A stretch of 35,040 nt of DNA from Anaerolineales bacterium. Its GTDB lineage: Bacteria; Chloroflexota; Anaerolineae; Anaerolineales; UBA6668. A program made the position numbers and the translations under genes. Numbering within the stretch: the first letter of the stretch is position 1; each line of letters starts with the position of its first letter. The notes under the pieces are model-generated. The model was not told the origin of the DNA, ran no database searches, and saw only the letters and a list, made by a program, of their open reading frames with translations. The stretch is taken from the NCBI GenBank assembly GCA_020630225.1, contig JAHDBS010000002.1, forward strand, positions 1-35,040, written 5' to 3'. Positions 25,152 through 31,816 of this stretch are shown here, piece after piece.

Positions 25152-26081
25152 ATGCAATTCTCGTCAAGCAAACGCCCACAAAAAAAATACCGCAGACCCG
25201 GCTGTTTTCAAGTCATTGGGCTCTATAGCCTCGGATTAATTGGTGGATTCTTTGCGATTACGCTTTTCATTATTTTATTGAATTGGGTCTTTCCGGTTCG
25301 CAACACGAACATCCTAATTTTAGGCTTGGATCGGCGCCCTGGTGAGTCTACTGTGGCCCGTACTGACACCATGATTTTGATGCACCTTGACCAAGGTCAA
25401 GACAGTCCGGCATTAGTCTCTATCCCTAGAGACTTGTGGGTCGCCATCCCAGGCATTGGCGAAAACCGCATCAATACTGCCCATATTTTTGCTGAAGGTG
25501 CTGAACTCGGCACCGGACCCACAAAGGCAATGGAAACAGTAGCATATAACTTTGAAATTCCAGTTGAGCGCTACATTCGCATTGACTTTGAAGCATTTGA
25601 AGCATTAATCGATGCTGTCGGTGGTGTCGAAGTGACAGTTGAATCTGTCATTATTGATTATGCCTACCCCACTGATGACTATCAGACAGAAGTTGTTCAA
25701 TTTGATCCAGGCACATATACATTAGATGGTGACCGCGCTCTCAAGTATGCACGTATTCGACATGGATCAAGCGATTTTGTCCGCGCAGCACGCCAGCAAC
25801 AAGTTATTGATGGCTTATTTGCCAAGCTTGCCTCGCCTTTAGTCGTATTTCGTGTTCCTGCTATTTTGAATGCAATTCAGTCCAACGTTGACCACAATAT
25901 TTCGCCCCTCTTAGCAGCACGCTGCCTGCCCTTCATATATAAGGTTGCCCGTAATGGTCTAGACCGCACCGTCATTGAAGGTGATATGGTTCAACCCTAT
26001 ACAACCGCTGGCGGCGCCTCCGTATTATTACCTCGCTGGGAAAACATTGAACCTCTGCTGACGTCTTCGCTCGGCAAATAA
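25152..26081 (+). CDS. LytR-CpsA-Psr (LCP) family cell-wall glycopolymer ligase
   Basis: Membrane-anchored phosphotransferase that attaches lipid-linked glycopolymers to peptidoglycan. The 309-residue protein has a basic N-terminus, one TM segment about 20-47, then an extracellular LCP domain: LGLDRRPG at 58-65, TDTMILMHLD at 71-80 with the Mg-binding Asp, SIPRDLWV at 90-97 with the catalytic-site Arg, GGVEVTVE, and ALKYARIRH...RAARQQQVI. All hallmark positions are present. It is the first gene of the plus-strand surface block that continues with four sortases, 212 nt before sortase 1, and fits an envelope role. No accessory domain follows the LCP domain. Confidence 0.92.
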   Translation: MQFSSSKRPQKKYRRPGCFQVIGLYSLGLIGGFFAITLFIILLNWVFPVRNTNILILGLDRRPGESTVARTDTMILMHLDQGQDSPALVSIPRDLWVAIPGIGENRINTAHIFAEGAELGTGPTKAMETVAYNFEIPVERYIRIDFEAFEALIDAVGGVEVTVESVIIDYAYPTDDYQTEVVQFDPGTYTLDGDRALKYARIRHGSSDFVRAARQQQVIDGLFAKLASPLVVFRVPAILNAIQSNVDHNISPLLAARCLPFIYKVARNGLDRTVIEGDMVQPYTTAGGASVLLPRWENIEPLLTSSLGK

Positions 26082-26093
26082 ACCTTACCCTAC

Positions 26094-26266
26094 GCGTGAC
26101 CTCACGCATACCCACGCTGAAAGTCTATATTTCTTAAAGTTAACTTTCTTCATACTGTACGCAAATAATTAACAATCAAATCTCAATTAATTCTATATCG
26201 CTCCAAATCACGGAGTTGATAATCTGGGTATGTAAGTAAACGTTTGAGTTTATTGGTAACACTCAA
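26094..26266 (+). other. Leader region before sortase 1 with two small inverted repeats
   Basis: Between the LCP gene and sortase 1 there is GCGTGA-CC-TCACGC (26094-26107) without a T-tract, and TTGAGT/ACTCAA (26244-26266) near the ribosome site GAGG at 26283. The stretch is AT-rich. No convincing promoter pair or terminator is visible. Confidence 0.3.
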
Positions 26267-26293
26267 CGGTATTGATCAAGTAGAGGTAACAAT

Positions 26294-27292
26294 ATGAAAT
26301 ACACACGCATCTCCAAGCTGTTTAATGCTGCAGCGATTGCTAGCATTGCAGCAACCCTTCCGCTAAATTACACGTTTGCAGCCAATAGTGCTGAAAGTGA
26401 AGGTAGTTCTTTATTAGTATTGGGCGCAGTTGCCCTAATTGTTGGTTTGGCCTTGGCACTCTTCGGGTTCCGCCACTTCAAACAGTATCAAAACGAAGCA
26501 GACGAAGATAGCCGCAAACGTGGCGTTCTCATGGCAGGCATTATGTTTGCAGTTGCAATGGCAATGTTCGGCCTCGGCGGCTGGAGCATTATGGGATCTT
26601 CAAGTGACGCAACTCTAGCTGGCGCAGGCATTGAAGATGCGCCAATTGCTGTCAGCGGCAATGAAGCTGAAACCGTAGCTGCAGATGCTTCAGGAAACGG
26701 AAGTGAAACTGTTGCAGCTCCAAGCGTTGTCGTTCGTGACGAAGATGGAAACATCATTCAAGACAATTCTCTCAGCGACGACTCAGCATTTTCACTTGAA
26801 CTAGGTGGCAACGGTCAAGGCGACTTAGCATCTGCTGCTCCTCCAGAATTGATTATTCCTGATCTAGATTTGGAACGCTCAGTTGTCACAGTGCCAATTA
26901 CAAATGGCGAATGGAACTTAGAAGGTCTTGACCACAATATTGGTTGGCTGGCCAGCACCGGCGCAAAGCCAAATGATGACTTTGCAATGGTCTTGGCAGC
27001 ACACGTAACACTGACTGCTAGCGAAACCGGTCCTTTCCACAAATTGGCAAGCATGGCGCCAGGCTCACGCTTCACCTACCGCTGGGACGGCGTAGACTAC
27101 ATCTACGAAATGGGCGCTAAGCGCGTAGTTTCTCCAGATGCAGTTCGCGACCTATACGTTGAAGATGGCAGCAAGTTGATCTTGGTCACCTGCACCACTT
27201 GGGATCCAAGCTTGGAAGCTTACTCAGAACGTGTTTTGGCTGAAGCAACCTTGATCGAACAAGTGCCAGCACCTACGACAAACACAAACTAA
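26294..27292 (+). CDS. Sortase 1, two-TM, class E/F-like (C60)
   Basis: A membrane transpeptidase expected to cleave a sorting motif and link surface proteins to the cell wall or each other. The 332-residue protein has a signal-like N-terminus (to about 30), TM segments at about 38-60 and 78-100, an acidic low-complexity linker about 101-180 and the sortase barrel about 183-322. Catalytic His237 (AAHVT), Cys300 (LVTC) and Arg313 (SERVLA) are in place. The spacing C-x9-Y-x-x-R with GPF after the His resembles class F/E sortases; class assignment is tentative. GAGG at 26283-26286 supports the start. It is the most divergent of the four in its membrane module. The LCP gene lies upstream and a small membrane ORF follows. 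Confidence 0.9.
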   Translation: MKYTRISKLFNAAAIASIAATLPLNYTFAANSAESEGSSLLVLGAVALIVGLALALFGFRHFKQYQNEADEDSRKRGVLMAGIMFAVAMAMFGLGGWSIMGSSSDATLAGAGIEDAPIAVSGNEAETVAADASGNGSETVAAPSVVVRDEDGNIIQDNSLSDDSAFSLELGGNGQGDLASAAPPELIIPDLDLERSVVTVPITNGEWNLEGLDHNIGWLASTGAKPNDDFAMVLAAHVTLTASETGPFHKLASMAPGSRFTYRWDGVDYIYEMGAKRVVSPDAVRDLYVEDGSKLILVTCTTWDPSLEAYSERVLAEATLIEQVPAPTTNTN

Positions 27293-27303
27293 TCAGTGAT
27301 CGT

Positions 27304-27336
27304 AGAGGCAGAAACTAAAGTTAGCGCTCTGCCTCT
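27304..27336 (+). other. 8-bp hairpin just after sortase 1
   Basis: AGAGGCAG (27304-27311) and CTGCCTCT (27329-27336) pair perfectly around a 17-nt loop. No T-tract follows, so it is not a standard terminator; it could stabilise the sortase 1 mRNA end. Confidence 0.4.
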
Positions 27337-27394
27337 CACACTGAAATAGATTTTATATCGGTAATCACAACATAAGTATTGGCAAATAATAGGT

Positions 27395-27529
27395 ATGACA
27401 ACAGTAGCAATAAGTTCCGGAGTAAGTTTGATTGACAGCATGATGCAATTCGGCTGGCTAAGCGCAGGGCTTTTCATCGCCGGATGCACACTACTCTACT
27501 TCGGCCAGCGACTGAAACGCGCAGCCTAA
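27395..27529 (+). CDS. Candidate 44-residue single-TM microprotein
   Basis: A short frame from ATG 27395 to TAA 27529. It has a polar N-terminus (MTTVAISSGVSLIDSMM), one strong hydrophobic segment about 18-37 (FGWLSAGLFIAGCTLLYFG) and a basic end, QRLKRAA. This is the shape of a sortase sorting tail (hydrophobic helix plus Arg/Lys tail) but with no LPxTG-like motif before it. It has no clear Shine-Dalgarno. The upstream in-frame stop is only 11 codons away, so it is not the end of a longer gene. A strong terminator follows 28 nt later, which supports transcription of this stretch. It sits between sortases 1 and 2. It may be a small membrane partner of the sortases, or not be translated at all. 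Confidence 0.45.
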   Translation: MTTVAISSGVSLIDSMMQFGWLSAGLFIAGCTLLYFGQRLKRAA

Positions 27530-27557
27530 AACAAACAACAGCTCTACATCAATACCA

Positions 27558-27590
27558 AAAACCAGCCTAGGGTTCTAGGCTGGTTTTTCT
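27558..27590 (+). terminator. Intrinsic terminator before sortase 2
   Basis: AAAACCAGCCTAG (27558-27570), a GGTT loop and perfectly matched CTAGGCTGGTTTT (27575-27587), with further T residues beyond. It closes the sortase 1/microprotein unit. Confidence 0.92.
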
Positions 27591-27756
27591 TTTACGTAGC
27601 GACACTTCTTTCTAAAAATCTCGCAATGTAAGCAAGAAAACAATCTCAACAATTCCTTTATGAAACCTAACGCTGGCTAAACCGGATTTCCAATATCCTT
27701 GAATTGACATTATTTAAAGTTGCTCGCAGGTAGAGCAAAACGGTTTATTAATTATT
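27591..27756 (+). other. Intergenic region upstream of sortase 2
   Basis: AT-rich, no gene. A TTGACA at about 27704-27709 has no matching -10. TTGCTC/GAGCAA at 27720-27738 forms a short hairpin just before the sortase 2 start. As a terminator lies immediately upstream, a promoter is expected here but could not be pinned down. Confidence 0.3.
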
Positions 27757-28749
27757 ATGACAAGTTACACCTTACCCATTCTATGCATGCTTATGATTGT
27801 CATGAGTGGTAGTTTGGGCATACTTTGGTTTGCTGCCAGTCGCTTACGACTACAAGACAAACCAAAGTCTACGCAGCATGCCATGCTGCAATATTTGTAT
27901 CAGGCGATTACCGTGCTTACGGTTATCGCTGCACTTGGCATTATGGTCATTGGCGTAACTTGGGGTCTTTGGGGTTTCATCAACAACAGCCCAGATGGAC
28001 AAGTCGTTGACAATGCAAGTCAACAAGTCGCCTATGCGCCCCCATCTCCAAACCTTGTTGCGAACGACAGTAATCCAATTCCAAATACAGGCTCAGATAG
28101 CGAAGGCGTTGCTGGCATCGACATTCAACAGCAATCGCAAGTCGCAGCTGCGGTTGAAAGCGTAATGACGCCATTAGCTGCAGAAGCCATTAGCGCCGAA
28201 GACTTCTTAGTAGCGCCGACCGCAGAGCCACAATATAGTGAAGTTCAGGCGACGCCAACGCCATACCCAACGCCAACACCATACCCAACTCCGACGCCCA
28301 AGGTGTTCATTCCTGGACAGTTGATCGTTCCATCCTTAGGTCTCAATCAATATGTCGTCTCTACCCCACTTTATAACAACCAGTGGGACTTGCTGAACTT
28401 AGGAAAACGGATCGGTTGGCTGCCAACAACAGGCGTTCATCCAAATGATGATTTCGCTATGGTGTTTGCGGCACACGTCACAGATTATGATGGTCAACGC
28501 GGCCCATTCTATGAGCTTAGAGATTTGCCCGCTGGAACAGAATTCATCTACCGTTGGCAAGGTACAGACTACACATATCAGATCCTTCAAAAGGAAATTG
28601 TGCACCCGAGCGCTGTAGAAAAGCTTTATATCAACGATGGGTCATATGCAATGCTCATCACCTGCACAAACTGGAATTCTGGCGCAGGCAACTACTCAGA
28701 CCGTGTTCTGGCGTATGCAAAGCTAGTCCGCACTACGCCAACAAGCTAA
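27757..28749 (+). CDS. Sortase 2, two-TM with TPTPYP stalk
   Basis: A 330-residue sortase. Two N-terminal TM segments (about 5-28 and 48-75) are followed by a low-complexity linker with a PTPTPYPTPTPYPTPTP stalk at about 166-181 that holds the catalytic domain away from the membrane. The barrel runs about 183-325 with His240 (FAAHVTDYDG), Cys303 (ITCTNW) and Arg316 (SDRVLAY). The catalytic domain is about 82% identical to sortase 3 (122 of 148 positions by hand alignment), while the membrane parts differ, so the two are paralogues from a tandem duplication. The start at 27757 has no strong ribosome site. Terminators lie before and after, so it looks like its own transcription unit. Class E/F-like, tentative. 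Confidence 0.92.
   Translation: MTSYTLPILCMLMIVMSGSLGILWFAASRLRLQDKPKSTQHAMLQYLYQAITVLTVIAALGIMVIGVTWGLWGFINNSPDGQVVDNASQQVAYAPPSPNLVANDSNPIPNTGSDSEGVAGIDIQQQSQVAAAVESVMTPLAAEAISAEDFLVAPTAEPQYSEVQATPTPYPTPTPYPTPTPKVFIPGQLIVPSLGLNQYVVSTPLYNNQWDLLNLGKRIGWLPTTGVHPNDDFAMVFAAHVTDYDGQRGPFYELRDLPAGTEFIYRWQGTDYTYQILQKEIVHPSAVEKLYINDGSYAMLITCTNWNSGAGNYSDRVLAYAKLVRTTPTS
28254..28300 (+). repeat. 18-bp tandem repeat coding for the TPTPYP stalk
   Basis: Near-repeated 18-bp units (CCAACGCCATACCCAACG and CCAACACCATACCCAACT, then a partial unit) encode the Pro/Thr stalk of sortase 2. Stalk length could change by slippage or recombination. Confidence 0.6.
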
Positions 28750-28768
28750 TTTTCATTTTGCCCACTTC

Positions 28769-28800
28769 AAAGCTCATGCTATCCACGCATGGGCTTTTTT
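28769..28800 (+). terminator. Intrinsic terminator after sortase 2
   Basis: AAAGCTCATGC (28769-28779) pairs with GCATGGGCTTT (one G-U pair) and is followed by a run of T to 28800. Confidence 0.88.
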
Positions 28801-28999
28801 GATTCTTCGCTTTGGTTTGCAGTACAAACCGTTTTACACAACTTCAAACCAATCTAATACTGATCTTTTATCGACACTACTCCAGTCATCCGATACATTT
28901 TATTTGTTTGAAAAGTCGACTGAATCAATTTTTAGTTTTTTTCTGATTCAGTATTTCATTTGCATCGGAATAATCGGTGCCATTCGTTTTAGCATTTAT
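28801..28999 (+). other. Upstream region of sortase 3 (open frame, probably untranslated)
   Basis: This frame is open from an ATG at 28799 that lies inside the sortase 2 terminator, so it would give a 67-residue extension. The predicted residues have no family character and the sequence is AT-rich. CTGAATCA/TGATTCAG (28920-28951) is a perfect 8-bp inverted repeat with a T-rich loop, a possible operator or leader hairpin. Confidence 0.4.
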
Positions 29000-29968
29000 A
29001 TGAATTCAAGCCGCTATCTTTTGCCGGCGACACTCGCGATCCTCTCATTAATGAGTTGTATGGTGTTTGGTTTGGGTGTGCTTGCTGTCGTTGGATTACA
29101 TTACCAAGACACGCTTTCCTTTCGCTATCAGCCCACGCCAGTCACCAATGTTTTTGAGTTGCCCATTACGCCGTTTCCAATTACGGCAAATGGAACAACC
29201 GTTGAGGCTGACCCTAACGCGGAAGTTTTAGCAGCCCGTCGAGAACAAACTTTTGCTGTTGAATTCGGCGCAGTGCAAAGCAGTATTGAAGCTGGCAGTC
29301 CGTTATCCAGCTATGCCTCAGAAGATGGCGCAGCAATAGCCCAACAAAGCTCTGTATCTGCTAGCAACCCAGAATTGCCTGCACCGACAGCCACCTCACT
29401 TCCAACAGCTACGCCCACACCACAAATTGTAAATACGGAGCCGCAACAACGCGAAAGTGGTCAATCAAACGCCAATCAGGTTGCAGTCGCACCAACTTAT
29501 GCCCCAACCCCAACACCTAAACCTTTCATTCCCGGCCAATTACTAATTCCATCAATTGGTGTGAATCAATATGTGGTCTCCACACCACTTCGTAACAACG
29601 AATGGGATCTATTGAATCTAGGTCATCGCATTGGCTGGTTACCAACAACCGGCGTTCAACCAAATGACGAATTTGCCATGGTGTTTGCCGCGCATGTAAC
29701 GGACTATGACGGCTCGCACGGACCGTTTTATGACTTACGAAACGTCCCTGCTGGAACTGAATTTGTCTACAGATGGCAAGGGACTGATTACGTATATCAA
29801 ATTCAAGAGAAAGAAGTTGTTCATCCTGGCGCAGTAGAGAAGCTTTATATCAATGACGGAAGCTACGCTTTGCTGATCACTTGTACAAACTGGAATTCAG
29901 GCGCTGGCAATTATTCCGATCGAGTTATTGCCTATGCGAAGTTAATTCGAACCTCACCGAGTAGCTAA
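29000..29968 (+). CDS. Sortase 3, single-TM with Pro/Thr stalk
   Basis: The start is placed at ATG 29000 (322 residues), because the N-terminus from there (one TM about 5-33 ending VVGLHYQD) aligns with that of sortase 4 (VVGGIMYQN); the open frame extends upstream to 28799, but that start lies in a terminator. After the TM come an extracellular linker with PTATS/PTATPTP and PTPTPKP stalk pieces and the sortase barrel from about 175. Catalytic His232, Cys295 and Arg308 are present (AAHVTDYDG, ITCTNW, SDRVIAY). The catalytic half is a close paralogue of sortase 2; the membrane half is not. No Shine-Dalgarno is visible at 29000, so the start is moderately uncertain. Confidence 0.88.
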   Translation: MNSSRYLLPATLAILSLMSCMVFGLGVLAVVGLHYQDTLSFRYQPTPVTNVFELPITPFPITANGTTVEADPNAEVLAARREQTFAVEFGAVQSSIEAGSPLSSYASEDGAAIAQQSSVSASNPELPAPTATSLPTATPTPQIVNTEPQQRESGQSNANQVAVAPTYAPTPTPKPFIPGQLLIPSIGVNQYVVSTPLRNNEWDLLNLGHRIGWLPTTGVQPNDEFAMVFAAHVTDYDGSHGPFYDLRNVPAGTEFVYRWQGTDYVYQIQEKEVVHPGAVEKLYINDGSYALLITCTNWNSGAGNYSDRVIAYAKLIRTSPSS

Positions 29969-30019
29969 AAATTGATAGGAAACTCTAACTAAGCACAAAC
30001 AAGCTTTTTATCGAACTTT

Positions 30020-30048
30020 TTACTGGACTAAAGTACAGTAAGCATAAT
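30020..30048 (+). promoter_or_regulatory. Candidate promoter of sortase 4
   Basis: TTACTG (30020-30025), a 17-nt spacer and CATAAT (30043-30048). The -35 is weak. It lies about 95 nt before the sortase 4 start. Confidence 0.4.
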
Positions 30049-30067
30049 ATGGTGTCATTGACATCAT
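30049..30067 (+). promoter_or_regulatory. Operator-like inverted repeat at the sortase 4 transcription start
   Basis: ATGGTGTCA-T-TGACATCAT, complementary at 8 of 9 positions, begins right after the -10 box. A repressor site at +1 is one reading. Confidence 0.4.
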
Positions 30068-30142
30068 TTAGAGCAAGAGACTTTCAGTCAGTTTTATTTT
30101 CAATTATTTTGTCTCTTTTACTCTGTTGTTTGTAAAGTAGTA

Positions 30143-31501
30143 ATGGTATCTAAACAATCCTTTCTTAAATATTTTTTCTTATCCATTGTTCTCTTCTGTG
30201 GATTTGTAATTGTTGCAGGATTTCTAGTTGTTGGCGGCATTATGTATCAAAATGCGCTAACAATTCAGTCCGCACCTCTTGTTCAAGTCGCAAATATCGA
30301 TGAAGAGCCAGCCGCAGCACTAGCGATGGCTAGTGGCGAAGTTGTTGTAGAAGAAAGCATCGCTGAAGAAATTATTATTAGCGATGTCAAAGGTATTACC
30401 CTTAACTCAGAAGAGCGTAGTGAGTCATTTGATGTATCCGCTGGAAATGACGCAGGCGCAGCAAGTGTCTTCATAGATAGTCAACCAAACAGCGAAGAAA
30501 TTCAAATTGAGACGGGGCGTGGTTCGTTCTCCAGCAACAACCCAGATATTGCCTTGCCGGTTTTTTCTGACACCTTGTCAGAAGCACAAAACGTAGAGCT
30601 ACTGTCGCTTGCCCAATCTGCAAGCATTTCTCCACAAACAACCCAGCCAACAGCTGACACTCAAGATACGAATACAACAGAAGCACAACTAGCCCCTGTT
30701 CAGCAGGATGCCCCGAGTGCTGTTGCTGTCGCACAACCTACGGCCGAAACCGTACGCCCTACAAATTTACCGGCGCCAACGGCTGTCAATGCGCAGCCTA
30801 CTAGCGTGCCAGCACCACAGCCAACACCAACCTTTGTGCCAGCACCAACTATTGCCGCACCGGAAGTAGTTGAACGCGCCAATATTAGCGATCAGGCACA
30901 ACAATTTTTAGGCAGTATTTTCGGCAGAGCACCTGAGCCTGCAGCACCAGTCCCAACCGCAGTGCCGCCACAACCAGAGCAACAAGCGGCGTCAGCCCCT
31001 GCTGCAGCGCCCCACCCTAGTGGATTGCCAATCCCTGAGCTTCCGCCAGCCCAGTATTCTGAAATTCCATACTTAATCATTCCGCGACTAGATTTATACC
31101 TGCCTGTTGGTAGCGTACCAATTCGAAGTGGCGTTTGGGACACAAATGACCTAGGTGACCGGATTGGGTTACTTCCAACAATTGGTCAGAAACCTCATGA
31201 CCAATATGGGATGGTCATCGGTGGTCATGTCACGCTGTCAGCAACCCAGGCAGGGCCATTCTTACAGCTTTCACGCTTAGAGACCGGTGACGTTGCAATC
31301 TACCGCTGGAAAGGCGTTGACTATGTCTATGTCCTCAACAGCGCAAACTCTGTTGATCCATCGTCTGTAGAAAGCCTCTATGTCAAAGATGGCGCTAACC
31401 TCATCTTGATCACTTGTGGCACTTGGGATGCAAACCAACGCGTATTTGCAGAACGACTTCTCACAAACTTCAGGCTGGTCTACGAAGGCCCTTCGTCCTA
31501 A
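30143..31501 (+). CDS. Sortase 4, single-TM with very long linker
   Basis: A 452-residue sortase, the longest of the four. One TM segment about 9-33, then roughly 270 residues of acidic and Pro/Ala/Gln/Thr-rich linker (PAPTAV, PAPQPTPTFVPAP, VPPQPEQQ), and the barrel about 305-447. Catalytic His362 (IGGHVTLS), Cys425 (LITCGTW) and Arg438 (AERLL) are present. This barrel is clearly diverged from sortases 2/3 and has a Gly before the His as in canonical sortases, suggesting a different substrate or role. The long linker would let the active site reach through a thick wall. It immediately precedes the large SdrD_B/DUF11 surface protein gene. Confidence 0.9.
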   Translation: MVSKQSFLKYFFLSIVLFCGFVIVAGFLVVGGIMYQNALTIQSAPLVQVANIDEEPAAALAMASGEVVVEESIAEEIIISDVKGITLNSEERSESFDVSAGNDAGAASVFIDSQPNSEEIQIETGRGSFSSNNPDIALPVFSDTLSEAQNVELLSLAQSASISPQTTQPTADTQDTNTTEAQLAPVQQDAPSAVAVAQPTAETVRPTNLPAPTAVNAQPTSVPAPQPTPTFVPAPTIAAPEVVERANISDQAQQFLGSIFGRAPEPAAPVPTAVPPQPEQQAASAPAAAPHPSGLPIPELPPAQYSEIPYLIIPRLDLYLPVGSVPIRSGVWDTNDLGDRIGLLPTIGQKPHDQYGMVIGGHVTLSATQAGPFLQLSRLETGDVAIYRWKGVDYVYVLNSANSVDPSSVESLYVKDGANLILITCGTWDANQRVFAERLLTNFRLVYEGPSS

Positions 31502-31816
31502 TTTCTGCAAGCAACGTTGCGCAGCCTTCCTCAAAAAACAAGCCTTAATGCAGCATTAAGTTTTATAACGCTGAGCAAACAAACTCCTAACGGGTACTTT
31601 ATCGACAGATAGAAGTGTTCTTGATTAGATATGGTGGGTAGTTGTATATGGCGCGATCTGCAACTCAAGACGCGACAATATTTCCATCTTCGCCCATAGA
31701 AAAGTACGTCAAAAATGGGTATTGGCAGCTTTTCATTTGATGCAATTTTGAAAATTTAGTTGGTAGTTTTTGGACGGTGTGAGTTGAAACCGTTCCAAGT
31801 ATTGGGAACATGCAAA
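31502..31816 (+). other. 315-nt intergenic region / 5' leader of the large surface-protein gene
   Basis: No gene. A weak terminator comes first (see separate entry). Then a stretch with several possible helices: AGTTG/CAACT (31640-31665), CCCAT/ATGGG near 31690-31730, and close to the start codon two mutually exclusive pairings of one CCGTTCC segment, with upstream GGACGG or with downstream GGGAAC. TCGACA at about 31602 might be a -35 but has only a poor -10. No known riboswitch motif was recognised. Confidence 0.35.
31544..31566 (+). terminator. Weak terminator after sortase 4
   Basis: CTTAATG (31544-31550), a CAG loop and CATTAAG (31554-31560), followed by TTTTAT. It is AT-rich and short, so efficiency is uncertain. 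Confidence 0.5.

Noticed and set aside
27289-27489. Minus-strand 66-codon frame downstream of sortase 1
   Set aside because: No ribosome site or family character, and it overlaps the better-supported small membrane ORF and its terminator on the plus strand.
28799-28999. Upstream extension of sortase 3 to ATG 28799
   Set aside because: The ATG lies in the T-tract of the sortase 2 terminator, the extra 67 residues have no family character, and the sortase 4-like N-terminus starts at 29000.
27757-29968. LPTTG, a canonical sortase recognition motif, inside the catalytic domains of sortases 2 and 3
   Set aside because: It lies in the sortase segment that normally reads like pGTa-P-GN before the catalytic His, so it is part of the fold. 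Sortases 1 and 4 have ASTG and LPTIG there. Self-recognition is not supported.
26153-30040. TACTGTAC before sortase 1 (26153-26160) and its reverse complement before sortase 4 (30033-30040) as a shared regulator site
   Set aside because: One shared 8-mer between two ~200-nt regions on either strand is expected about once by chance.
31502-31816. c-di-GMP or other known riboswitch in the surface-protein leader
   Set aside because: The conserved cores of the classes I know were not found by eye; only generic hairpins are visible.
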